A stretch of DNA of 64,000 nt from assembly GCF_000208865.1 (NCBI RefSeq), contig NC_018395.1, forward strand, positions 6,659,157 through 6,723,156, written 5' to 3'. The position numbers were made by a program, and so were the translations under genes. This document shows, in pieces, positions 51,604-61,784 of this stretch. A model generated the notes under the pieces. It ran no database searches. It saw nothing but the letters and a program-made list of their open reading frames with translations, and had not been told where the DNA came from. The DNA is from Neospora caninum Liverpool. Its lineage: Eukaryota > Apicomplexa > Conoidasida > Eucoccidiorida > Sarcocystidae. The stretch's first letter is position 1. Every line of letters begins with the position of its first letter.

Positions 51604-51820
51604 GGTATGCAAATGCATGCTGTATTCACCGTGGGTTAGCAGGGTGATGAGCAGGTCGAGTGTGCACTCGGAATTATGAAGCCATGGAGGCGCAAGGGCG
51701 GATCATCTGCCAGGAAATCTGTCCACCGATTTAGGATAAGTGGGGGGCTGGCGACTGAAGCCTGGGGCGACGAGGGAGGTTAACGCCGTAGACGCAGAGC
51801 CGCAGTCCCATGGGAATCGA
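51604..51820 (+). repeat. Variant segment inside a 755-bp unit
   Basis: Third 755-bp unit with the 39,240-type variant block, exactly three units (2,262 bp) after the 49,342 copy. It switches to the other type at GGATCATCTGCCAGGAAATC, so the variant tract is shorter here. Confidence 0.65.
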
Positions 51821-54800
51821 CGGCTTCCCCGGGCAATGATTCAGGCAACGGAAGTAAGCAGCGAACAGATGCGCACGCTCGCGCAACGTCGGTATCAGAA
51901 GGAGTGGTTCGTGACAGAGGGTGTGTCAAAAGGCGTGTGGTAGGCAACAGCGATGCAGCGGCCGTGAGAAGGATGATGTCGAGTTCACGCGAAGGCCGCA
52001 CCTGGGCGCAAGCATGACTCGTGGAATGGAGTGCAGGACGGGAGCCGGCCACAGGTCAGCATGTGTCAGACGGCGGCGGTGGTCTCGCTGAGGATGCGGC
52101 GCCCCACACAGGGAGCCCGAGGTGGGTGTCTGGGGCACGCTTCGAGAGAGCGCCTCATTGCTGTGCCATCGGACAGATGACCGGTTGCAGTTCGAAGGCT
52201 GTGTGTTGTCGTTGAATTCCAGGAAACACAAGTAGGGAGACTCGATGCAACGGTGCATGAGTAGTTTGTGGATTGGATGTGTAGCTGTTGCTCTACTGGC
52301 TGCCCTATTCACAAATCATATGCTGTTCACTGAACCGTGTGCGGGATGTGGGTCAGGTATGCAACTGCATGTGGTACTCACCGTGGATTAGCAGAGGGGG
52401 GCTGGGCTGGTCGAGGGTGAACTCGGAAATATGAAGCCACCGAGGCGCAAGGGCGGATCATCTGCCAGGAAATAGGTCAACCGATTTAGGATAAGTGGGG
52501 GGATGGCGACTGAAGCCCGGGGGATCGAGGAAGGTTAACGCCGTAGACGGAGAGCCGCCGTCCCATGGGAATCGACGGCTTCCCCGGGCAATGATTCAGG
52601 CAACGGAAGTAAGCAGCGCACAGATGCGCACGCTCGCACAACGTCGGTATCAGAAGGAGTGGTTCGTGACAGAGGGTGTGTCAAAAGGCGTGTGGTAGGC
52701 AACAGCGATGCAGCGGCCGTGAGAAGGATGATGTCGAGTTCACGCGAAGGCCGCACCTGGCCGCAAGCATGACTCGTGGAATGGAGTGCAGGACGGGAGC
52801 GGGCCACAGGTCAGCATGTGTCAGACGGCGGCGGTGGTGTCGCTGAGGATGCGGCGCCCCACACAGGGAGCCCGAGGTAGGTGTCGGTCACGCTTCGAGA
52901 GAGCGCGTCACCGCTATGCCATCGGACAGATGACCGGTTGCGGTTCGAAGGCTGCGTGTTGTCGTTGAATTCCAGGAAACACAAGTAGGGAGACTCGATG
53001 CAACGGTGCATGAGTAGATTGTGGATTGGATGTGTACCTGTTGCTCTACTGGCTGCCCTACTCACAAATCATATGCTGTTCACTGAACCGTGTGCGGGAT
53101 GTGGGTCAGGTATGCAACTGCATGTGGTACTCACCGTGGATTAGCAGAGGGGGGCTGGGCTGGTCGAGGGTGAACTCGGAAATATGAAGCCACCGAGGCG
53201 CAAGGGCGGATCATCTGCCAGGAAATCTGTCCACCGATTTAGGATAAGTTGGGGGATGGCGACTGAAGCCTGGAGGATCGAGGAAGGTTCCAGCCGTAGC
53301 AGCCGAGCTGCCGTCCCATGGGAATCGACGGCTTCCCCGGGCGATGATTCAGGCAACGGAAGTAAACAGCGCACAGATGCGCACGCTCGCGCAACGTCGG
53401 TATCAGAAGGAGTGGTTCGTGACAGAGGGTGTGTCAAAAGGCGTGTGGTAGGCAACAGCGATGCAGCGGCCGTGAGAAGGATGATGTCGAGTTCACGCGA
53501 AGGCCGCACCTGGCCGCAAGCATGACTTGTGGAATGGAGTGCAGGACGGGAGCGGGCCACAGGTCAGCATGTGTCAGACGGCGGCGGTGGTGTCGCTGAG
53601 GATGCGGCGCCCCACACAGGGAGCCCGAGGTGGGTGTCTGGGGCACGCTTCGAGACAGCGCCTCATTGCTGTGCCATCGGACAGATGACCGGTTGCGGTT
53701 CGAAGGCTGCGTGTTGTCGTTGAATTCCAGGAAACACAAGTAGGGAGACTCGATGCAACGGTGCATGAGTAGTTTGTGGATTGGATGTGTACCTGTTGCT
53801 CTACTGGCTGCCCTACTCACAAATCATATGCTGTTCACTGAACCGTGTGCGGGATGTGGGTCAGGTATGCAACTGCATGTGGTACTCACCGTGGATTAGC
53901 AGAGGGGGGCTGGGCTGGTCGAGGGTGAACTCGGAAATATGAAGCCACCGAGGCGCAAGGGCGGATCATCTGCCAGGAAATCTGTCCACCGATTTAGGAT
54001 AAGTGGGGGGATGGCGACTGAAGCCCGGGGGATCGAGGAAGGTTATAGCCGTAGACGGAGAGCCGCCGTCCCATGGGAATCGACGGCTTCCCCGGGCAAT
54101 GATTCAGGCAACGGAAGTAAGCAGCGCACAGATGCGCACGCTCGCACAACGTCGGTATCAGAAGGAGTGGTTCGTGACAGAGGGTGTGTCAAAAGGCGTG
54201 TGGTAGGCAACAGCGATGCAGCGGCCGTGAGAAGGATGATGTCGAGTTCACGCGAAGGCCGCACCTGGCGGCAAGCATGACTCGTGGAATGGAGTGCAGG
54301 ACGGGAGCGGGCCACAGGTCAGCATGTGTCAGACGGCGGCGGTGGTGTCGCTGAGGATGCGGCGCCCCACACAGGGAGCCCGAGGTAGGTGTCGGTCACG
54401 CTTCGAGAGAGCGCGTCACCGCTATGCCATCGGACAGATGACCGGTTGCGGTTCGAAGGCTGCGTGTTGTCGTTGAATTCCAGGAAACACAAGTAGGGAG
54501 ACTCGATGCAACGGTGCATTAGTAGATTGTGGATTGGATGTGTACCTGTTGCTCTACTGGCTGCCCTACTCACAAATCATATGCTGTTCACTGAACCGTG
54601 TGGGGGATGTGGGTCAGGTATGCAACTGCATGTGGTACTCACCGTGGATTAGCAGAGGGGGGCTGGGCTGGTCGAGGGTGAACTCGGAAATATGAAGCCA
54701 CCGAGGCGCAAGGGCGGATCATCTGCCAGGAAATAGGTCAACCGATTTAGGATAAGTGGGGGGATGGCGACTGAGGCCTGGGGGATCGAGGAAGGTTACA

Positions 54801-55299
54801 GCCGTCGCAGCCGAGCTGCCGTCCCATGGGAATCGATGGCTTCCCCGGGCATCGATTCAGGCAACGGAAGTAAGCAGCGAACAGATGCGCACGCTCGCAC
54901 AACGTCGCTATCAGAAGGAGTGGTTCGTGACAGAGGGTGTGTCAAAAGGCGTGTGGTAGGCAACAGCGACGCAGCGGCCGTGAGAAGGATGATGTCGAGT
55001 TCACGCGAAGGCCGCACCTGGCCGCAAGCATGATTTGTGGAATGGCGTGCATGACGGTGTAGTTGGCGACATGTCATGGCACATCCAGAAAATCGTTCTG
55101 TGACTCCGATTGATATGCAGTATCTCTCGCTACAGACATTATCTTTTTATAATGTGGTAATAACAACACATGGTCTAGCTCTGATCTATACGTTCTTAAT
55201 GCCGGCTCCGTACGGAGGATATGGCTTTCTGGTGAGCCACACAAGAAAACGGACATTGCGTCAACAGTGGCTTAGCCGCGGTGGCGTGTGTTCGAGTGT

Positions 55300-55665
55300 G
55301 CTGCCTGGACGAGGCTGCCGGTGGAGGCAATGCCACCATTGTTTCCCCCGTGGTTGTGTGCGCTGGTGCGGGTGCAACGACGACAGTGGGCGATGCAGAC
55401 GCCGCAGGGGGCGAGATATGTAGCGATGACTGCACGTTATTCTGCTTCTGCGCAGGGTGACGCTGGTGGAGCGTATGGGCTGGAGCAGAAATCCGTGTTC
55501 TTCACGCATTGGAAGCTGCGGGGAGGTAAAGAGGCAGCCAGCGCATTGGTTGGTGCTGAGGGTGGTCCCGGTGGAAATGCGGGATTCGCGATAGTTGTCG
55601 TGCATCATGAGGTGTGTTGCGGAGCACAGGGACAAGGCTGGTGAGAGAGGCGAGACTGGGATTAC
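55300..55665 (+). repeat. Diverged subtelomeric repeat, copy 1
   Basis: Several ordered blocks match copy 2 about 860 bp downstream. GCGCTGGTGCGGGTGCAACG corresponds to GCGCTGATGCGGGTGCAACG at 56,209. GCGGGATTCGCGATAGTTGT corresponds to GCGGGATTTGTGATAGGTGT at 56,434. GGCTGGTGAGAGAGGC corresponds to TCCTGGTGAGAGTGTC. It is not detectably the main satellite. Confidence 0.6.
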
Positions 55666-56159
55666 CTCAGAGCCTCACTGCATCACCTCGTGATCTGTGG
55701 CCTTCGTTTCGGCAGTACTGCAACACACATGGCGAACTCGAACACCGAAGGGTGCATCAGGGGTGTATCCAGTATATGATGCGGTGATGTATAGGCGGCT
55801 GTTGACGTCGCGGTGTGTGCCGTTGCCGCGCCGATGACCCTTTTGTCGGCATATGCGGGAAATGCCTGTGGTATCGAAGGTGACCTGTGAGGCCGGCAAC
55901 GAGCTGAGACCCCGGATGCATCACCGCGCCGACTATATGACTGTCCTCGGTATAATTTCAACAGCGACACCGAGTATGCATTGGCGTCGATTACAGATGT
56001 AATCGGGGAGGCGTGCCTCCCTGCCCAGCAGGACGTCTCTCGGTTGCGCTACGGTCTCAATATCGTCACCTGCACACTGTTCAGGAGGAGCATACTGGGA
56101 CGTGCACATCACGTGAACAATCAACTGAAGGCATGGACGTGTTCTGGCATGCGGTGTCG

Positions 56160-56510
56160 CGACGATGAGATCGGTTCTGTCAGGAGCGCCATTTTGCCCC
56201 CAGGGTGTTTGCGCTGATGCGGGTGCAACGGTGGGAGGCCGCGTAGTAGACGCTGCAGGAAGCGACATGTGTAGGCAGTGACATATAGGCATTCTTCGAC
56301 TGTCGGGTAGGCTGGAGTCGATGGAGTGGATGGGATGGAACAGGTGTCCTGATCACGCACGCAGCAGAACCTGTATGCAGCTAGACGGACATCATGCGTT
56401 TGGAGAGAGGCTCACTGCCCACTGTGACAAGGCGGGATTTGTGATAGGTGTCGTGTATCAAGAGATGTGACCCGGGACAGAGGACATCCTGGTGAGAGTG
56501 TCAAGGTTGT
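56160..56510 (+). repeat. Diverged subtelomeric repeat, copy 2
   Basis: Second copy of the block at 55,300-55,665, in the same orientation, with many substitutions and small indels. Neither copy keeps a shared long open frame. Confidence 0.6.
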
Positions 56511-57950
56511 GTTTACGCCGGGGTCGAAGGGTTTATTACGTGGCCTGTGGGATCGTGTTAGCAGCGTGGCGGCATGTGAGAGGCATAGGGAACTCTGGAA
56601 CTGGAGGATGCAGCAAGTGTAGCTAGGGTTTCATAGTCCATTGCCTCGTTGGCGATCGTTTACTTTCGATTTGGTCGTGTCGCCCCGCGAACGCCGCGGG
56701 TGTCAGGAACAGCGAGTCAGGACAGCGGCAGTTAGTGTGAGATGTGTGGTCAGCGTGGGGCTGATACTGGATTCCTCACATGGTCCGGGCGTCTGTTGTT
56801 TGTTGCCGTTGTCAAGGACTAGGTGAAAGAGGTAGGGACAATGCTCTGGACAGTATGAAATCAGGATACAGTAGTTGGAGCCGTCGGTTGTGTTCATTAA
56901 GTGCATTCTTTGTCTACCTGTGGCAAGCATCCGCCGCCCTCGCAAGGCATCTCTCATGGTCCTAGCCTCGAGATGTATCACTTCTTTATGCCCTGTGTGA
57001 CTGCTCCAGTGGCACTCCAGCTAGAAAGTGAAGAAACAGAGGCGGCCACGTACACGTGGAGACGCAGGTAAAAAGAAAAAAAGTATGTCATGTGCCGCCT
57101 GCTGGAAGGTAGATGTGCTGGTGTGGGGGGGAGGTTTCGAGGAATTGCATTTCTGAAGATCCATCCAATTGCGGACAAGCAACTGATGGCTCAGCTGGAG
57201 TTTAGTTGCGCATGCAGTGGATTTGTGTTTTCCATAACAGATTGTAGGGACAGAGAAAGTGGAAACCAGGTATAGATGAAGAGGAATTAGTGGCTCATGA
57301 GGGCCTGTCGAGAGGCGTCGGGAGAAGAGGCACAAGAGCGTTGTAGTAGTGCGCGAACGACTGGACGGTTAGTCCACCGTGTGTATGTGGGATGTGTTTT
57401 GGTTCGTAGCGAAGCGGTGGGCAGGAGGGATGTGGCCGTGTCGGGAGAGAGGTACCACATGCCGTGCTGGCTTGATGTGCCGCGTGGCTGGTAGGTCTTG
57501 AGATCTGCCATGGTGCAGCAATGTAATGGCAGACGCATGGTACAGAGCAGAGACTGTGACCCCCGCCAGGGTGTGTAGGCTGACTGCATCGCATGGGTTC
57601 GACGGGTTCGCGATTTCACTCTTCAGGAGGAGGATACAAGAAGCAGTGTGTGGGGCAAGGCGTATATCACTCGCATGTCGGGGTACCGTGCAACGTCAGG
57701 TGCGTTAGCTGTCGTCATCGTGAATTGGATCATGTGCGGACGCATGGATGGATCGGCGAATGAATGTGCACATTTATTCGGAAAATGGATGCCTTGTTCA
57801 AGGCGCAAGGCAAGAGAAATAATCACGCTTTCCGGGGTGAAGAGATGTTTCTGTGTTGAGTGCCAAATGTACACTGACTGGAGTGAAACGTCTTTTAAAA
57901 AGCTGATGGGCACTGCAATTGGAAAGCCAGGTACGTGCCCCCCTTGATTC

Positions 57951-59087
57951 TATGGTCGCTCCCGTCGTCGCGAGAAAAGTGCCATAGGATACTGTACCGT
58001 CGTATTCCACCAAATTCTCGCACCTTGTATCCTCTTCGCTTCATTAATGGGCCTTCCTGCGAGCAAGTGTCGAAACGATTCATTTGTGACGCTTCTAAAG
58101 GATGGAAGAGACAGAAATATGCTTTCTCTGTTCACAGGCTACAATGAGATGTGGGGGTAGGCGCAGCGGCTCATTGGAGAAAATATACGATCATAGAAGC
58201 GCCAATGCAGGGGCACACTGGATCTTCCTGTGACAAAGCTATCGCTCAAGGCATGGGAGTAACGATACGATGACAATCGACACAGTGTTATGCCATCTGA
58301 CAGTTCCAGCGAGGGTTTATCAGTCCGCTCAATTGTCTACTGAATGCCCTTGTGTGGTATGTCCACCGGAAGGCTGTGGCTGGCTTGTGTGTGAGCAGCC
58401 GCTGTAGGCGCCAGCAACTCGGGTTACGTCGAAGAGTATCCTCCTGCTAAATTTGGGTGCTACCGAAAAGAGCATGTTTCCCTTTTCAACATTGTCTAAA
58501 CATAAGATGATAGGGAGTGACAGCAATGAATGTGACGACACAGCCACTACAAGGCAGTTATTCCTGTTGATCTGCTGGTACCGGGATACCGAGTGGATTT
58601 GTGGTGACAATAGAACAAACCTAAACGCGTGCGTTCCCACTGTCAGCACACTTCCGATGAACTAACCTTGTATGATGAGTAGACATGAATATGAATGCAA
58701 TATCCGTGACCTGTGTGATAGGTCGTTGGACCGCTAAGTCTGCCTGACGGGCGGCCCTCTTCTTAGCTGGAAGACAGTTGCTGTCTTTGCTTTTGAAGGC
58801 TGTCAGTGCAGAGGCTCAGGCCCTTCCCGATTTGCGAGAATCTTTTTTATCAGGAGGGAAATTGTTGTTTCTCGGGGACAGTAGCGAAAGGAGTCTCTCA
58901 TTCTTCCACATTTTGTTTGACTGTATTCCCAGTGACCATAGATATTTAGATGGATCATTCATTGAGCAAGAGAGTCGTCCATAGTCAACAGCCTCTTCTC
59001 CTTTGTTGACATGTTTCTCTGTCTCGATTGCAGTGTCGTCAGGCACCCGACTCTAAACCCTAAAAGACATTTTAGGCGTATCAATCG
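57951..59087. other. Intergenic-like DNA, nothing recognised
   Basis: Composition becomes balanced between strands here. Open frames are all below 110 codons and overlap on both strands. I see no RNA gene, no conserved motif and no convincing splice-linked exons. Confidence 0.45.
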
Positions 59088-59297
59088 ATGTTGCATAACG
59101 GTGGCGCCGGCACAGAGGAAGAGGACGAAACTGCAGGTGAAGCATTGGATGCTAAAGTTGGTGTGAAACTCTTGAAACCTCCAGGGCGATATTTATCGCC
59201 ACATCGTTTAATTCGGATGGAACAGAGACCGGCTGGGCCCTTTGTATCCACGGAAGAACAGATTGTTCAAGAAGAAGAAAGCAGTTGTTGTTGCTGA
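59088..59297 (+). CDS. Weak candidate: short acidic ORF (69 aa), hypothetical
   Basis: ATG at 59,088, stop after a CCC tail. The product is acidic near the N-terminus (TEEEDETAGEALDAK) and again near the C-terminus (EEQIVQEEE). The function is unknown. A diverged copy of the surrounding DNA lies near 61,785-62,070, where the acidic peptide reads TEIEDEAVGEAAK and then stops. Within this short match several of the differences are at third codon positions, which weakly favours a coding past. It could equally be one exon of a spliced gene or chance. No RNA-level support can be read from sequence alone. Confidence 0.2.
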   Translation: MLHNGGAGTEEEDETAGEALDAKVGVKLLKPPGRYLSPHRLIRMEQRPAGPFVSTEEQIVQEEESSCCC

Positions 59298-59365
59298 AGT
59301 GGAAGAGTGGGTTTCTCCCTGTGAAGCGGTCCCTCCTGTCCCGTTCCCTTGCTTCTACCTATGAT
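59090..59365 (+). repeat. Duplicated subtelomeric block, copy 1
   Basis: Aligns in order with 61,785-62,065. CAGAGGAAGAGGACGAAACT pairs with CAGAAATAGAGGATGAAGCT. TTTGTATCCACGGAAGAA pairs with TTGTTTCCAAGGAAGAA. GGTTTCTCCCTGTGAAGCGG pairs with GGATTCTCACTTTGGAGCGA. Both copies have the same orientation, about 2.7 kb apart. Confidence 0.55.
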
Positions 59366-59999
59366 TCGGCTTTGTCGCCCACTGGCCGACCGCGGACACG
59401 GGAAAACCAGTGGGGGGCAAAACAACCTGAAGAGACTGCGGTGGAAATGGTGGAGGACGGCAGGTAGCTCCAGTATGCAGAGTCGTGTGACTGGCAATGT
59501 TATCAGCAGTGACACCCTACACGTAAACAGTGTTCGTGTCGCCTTTTTTGTCCGCCGGTGTTTCCACAACGCACAGTGTCCACGATTATACAGAGCTAGT
59601 CCCTCGTCTGCGACCAGCAATGAGAGCGGCCTGCTGCCGTTTCGGAGACAAGAGAGAAGCAGGGAGAAGGGGGCGAGAAGAACGAAAGCAGGGGGGGGGG
59701 GGGGAGAGAAGAGCGGGAATGGAGAAACGAAAGTCGCTGCCGGGAGCAACGCGTCTTGTGCGTCGTCGGCATCTCCGTCTGTGGGCAAAAAGGAGAAGAA
59801 AGGAGGTGAAACGACGACTTCGACCACAACCCTCCGCGTCCACAGAGAGGCAAATGAAAGCGACGGCCTCGAGTCACCCTCCTTCGACCATGTGTCGACC
59901 GCAGTAATGGATCCTCCTGAATTCGATGTCGCGGTGCCTGCCTGTCAGCGGCATTCAGGAGCAGCGGTGGACGAAGGCCAGACGTGGTTTACGCGGTAG
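59361..59999 (+). CDS. Weak candidate: low-complexity ORF (about 212 aa), hypothetical
   Basis: This is the longest plus-strand open frame outside the array. The first ATG is at 59,361. The second half is rich in S, G, E, K and T (a run of glycines, then KKEKKGGETTTSTTT), a composition common in coccidian proteins. The glycines come from a 14-base G run at 59,691-59,704, so a sequencing error there would change the frame. The opposite strand is also largely open (59,267-59,827), and no domain, signal peptide or membrane segment is visible. It may be a fragment, an exon or non-coding. Confidence 0.2.
   Translation: MIRLCRPLADRGHGKTSGGQNNLKRLRWKWWRTAGSSSMQSRVTGNVISSDTLHVNSVRVAFFVRRCFHNAQCPRLYRASPSSATSNESGLLPFRRQERSREKGARRTKAGGGGGEKSGNGETKVAAGSNASCASSASPSVGKKEKKGGETTTSTTTLRVHREANESDGLESPSFDHVSTAVMDPPEFDVAVPACQRHSGAAVDEGQTWFTR
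59691..59704 (+). repeat. G14 homopolymer
   Basis: Fourteen consecutive G residues, flanked by AAAGCA and AGAGAAG. Its length is prone to sequencing error and decides the frame of the overlapping ORF. Confidence 0.9.
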
Positions 60000-60872
60000 T
60001 GCAAAACAATACATTATCTTCTTTTGTGTTTCTGGACGCCAAATGTGGCAAGAACTTCGAGATGAAGAGCTCAAGTGTTGTACGCGAATGCGGGAGGAGG
60101 AACAATCCGAGCAGGGTCTCGCTATCCTCTACCAGTTCCCGTATAGAATTGCAGATCCACGTTTTGCAACGTGTTGAGAAAGGGGAGAACTTGGATAGGA
60201 AAGAGGAGAACAGGAGAAAGAGTCTTACGACCTTGAGAGATCTTCTGTGCAGAGAATTCATTTTTCTGGGACTATTTTTCGTTGTAAAAATGTTGAATTT
60301 GGCAAACAGAGAAGAAACTCTTGGCCTGCAAATGGGAGGTTCGTCTGGCTGTGACGAGCATCTGCATGAAAAAGGGAATGTCCCGCATACTGGACACGCA
60401 AAACCGTACAGGTGGTTTCACCAACAACGGTGAGGCGCCTTTATTTTTCCGGGAACGATTTGCCCATGTTTAAGGTGAACCGACGTCGTTATGATATGTG
60501 TAGATGTCAGACTGTGACAAACTCCAGGCGCTGTCACTGCGCTTTGAAAACGACTGCACACGTTCCGCTAGGCGTATTGAATTTCCACACATATGTCCAG
60601 CCGGTAAATGCTACTCCGCTGACTGTCCGGTGCTCGCTTGTACACTAAGATTAATTGTTGAATGACTGCATCAAATAGTTATCTTCCGTAGGCGCACGTT
60701 TAGACACTCCAATAGCGCTTCTCGGGCTCTAGAAACGTGGAGAACAGCGTCTGCCGATACATTGCTAAGCTTTCGCGAAGTCTCGCGGGTACCACGATCG
60801 AGTCCGTGCAGAACACGCGCCTCGTCTATATTCAGACACATTGCTGATTTCCCCTTCCACGGTAAACCTCGA

Positions 60873-60908
<36 letters not shown>

Positions 60909-61784
60909 CTTAGTGAACGCTGCTCCGTGTGCAGCTGCTACATCGAAGCTGGTGTATAGTGGTGGCCGTCGCAGCGCTGTTTCAGGTGGCGGTTCGCGTA
61001 GATGGGTCGACGCCCCCTGCCTATTTCCCCGCTCGAAGTCCCCTTTTTTTGTCGATTTTGGGCTTCCCACGTGTGGTTCACTTGGTTAGTGACGCATTCC
61101 TGTATCCGTCCCGGCTGGGGTGCAATATACTTGCAGCCTCTGGCACTGGCGTTTGCTGGCTCCGGTACCGGCCCTACGATGGGCGTTAAGTGCGATGTCC
61201 CAAGGGGGCGTTTTTCCTCTGTGGGTGTCAGTAGAACTGGCAACATGAGTAGTGTGGATTTCCTGTAGATTCGTCCACCTTCAGCAAAACAGACGTGCAC
61301 GTGTAGTCGTGGATGATGAGGAGCAACGGCGCATCAGGGCTGTCCCCTGTGGTCGGGCCATGCGGGAGAAGGAGGGGGACCATTGAACCAGCAAGGCACC
61401 GGACTCCACTGGCGAGTCCAAATGCGATTCAGTAGCCTCCGCTGACTTGACGCAGTTGTGCCACGTCTTTTTCGATTCCTCACACAGCCGGTAGGCACCT
61501 GCTGCAGGACAGGACACGAGGATGACCAGATTGGCGCAAGAGGGATACAGAAAATCAGGGTTTCTTGTAGAGAGTGAGAGGGGTGAAACACGAAAAACCG
61601 GCAGCAGACATGCTGGTGGTTGGTCAGTCGGAAATAAAATCATGGTGGAAGGCGGCCCCTGCCGTAGAATAGGGCGTGGAGCAGAAACGACGTACTGATG
61701 CCAGAAAGGCTTTGACCGTGTATCTCACTTGTATTTACACACGCATTTCATTGTTCTGTCAGAGTAGAAACAATCTGTGGCACG
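60000..61784. other. Intergenic-like DNA with a microsatellite, no confident gene
   Basis: Contains open frames of up to about 150 codons. One is 59,984-60,433 on plus, which has no ATG start at its 5' end. Two overlapping minus frames, 61,281-61,643 (ATG, 120 aa) and 60,938-61,300, could together represent one gene with an intron or frameshift. None carries a motif I recognise. Confidence 0.4.
60875..60906. repeat. (AT)16 microsatellite
   Basis: Sixteen uninterrupted AT dinucleotides follow CCTCGAGG and precede TCCTTAG. Confidence 0.95.

Larger units (their letters stand above)
1715..55080 (+). repeat. Subtelomeric satellite array (2.78-kb, 1.66-kb and 755-bp higher-order units)
   Basis: The whole stretch is head-to-tail tandem repeat. 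The landmark GGTATGCAAATGCATG recurs at 2,720, 5,502, 8,289, 11,066, 13,891, 16,671, 19,469, 22,241, 25,041, 27,838, 30,866, 33,636, 36,460 and 39,240. It then recurs at 40,895 and 42,553, and after that every 751-757 bp from 43,306 to 54,617. In the 2.78-kb form, seven cores (a-g) of the type CAGCTGCTGAAAGTAGG recur with alternating spacings of about 370 and 490 bp plus one of about 196 bp. The plus strand is rich in G and T throughout. Satellite families near chromosome ends are known in Toxoplasma (names such as Sat350 and Sat680 come to mind), but I cannot confirm identity with them here. Such DNA is usually heterochromatic and non-coding. Confidence 0.95.
42417..55080 (+). repeat. 755-bp tandem array, 16 full units plus one partial
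   Basis: Core a recurs at 42,429, 43,182, 43,933, 44,688, 45,445, 46,198, 46,953, 47,708, 48,463, 49,218, 49,970, 50,725, 51,480, 52,232, 52,985, 53,740 and 54,493, giving spacings of 751-757 bp. Each unit holds one core a (AACACAAGTAGGGAGACTCG) and one core b (CAACGGAAGTAAGCAGCG) about 376 bp apart. The unit equals the 1.66-kb unit minus about 903 bp, with the join near 42,836-42,850. Copies are very similar, so amplification is recent relative to the 2.78-kb units. Lengths are not multiples of three and small indels separate copies, so no frame is maintained across units. The right edge is ragged: similarity fades between 55,040 and 55,080. Confidence 0.95.
55081..57950. other. G/T-skewed subtelomeric DNA, no confident gene
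   Basis: The satellite landmarks stop here but the plus strand stays G- and T-rich to about 57.9 kb, suggesting older diverged repeat DNA. The longest open frames are about 120 codons, overlap on both strands and match nothing I recognise. One 99-codon plus frame (57,648-57,947) reads somewhat protein-like but lacks any known motif. Two diverged repeat blocks inside are listed separately. Confidence 0.5.

Noticed and set aside
1728..55060. Numerous open frames of 60-250 codons on both strands of the array, such as 10,094-10,837 minus (247 codons)
   Set aside because: They recur wherever the same satellite segment recurs, shift frame between copies through indels, overlap on both strands, and have H/P/T/R-rich composition expected from a C/A-rich strand. 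No domain is recognisable.
1715..55080. CRISPR-like array
   Set aside because: The repeats are hundreds to thousands of bases long and contiguous, with no short repeats separated by unique spacers. The telomere shows this is a eukaryotic chromosome.
59267..59827. 186-codon minus-strand ORF as a gene
   Set aside because: It starts in proline/serine/phenylalanine-rich low-complexity sequence opposite the purine-rich stretch and depends on the same G14 tract. No motif is visible and the plus frame is equally plausible.
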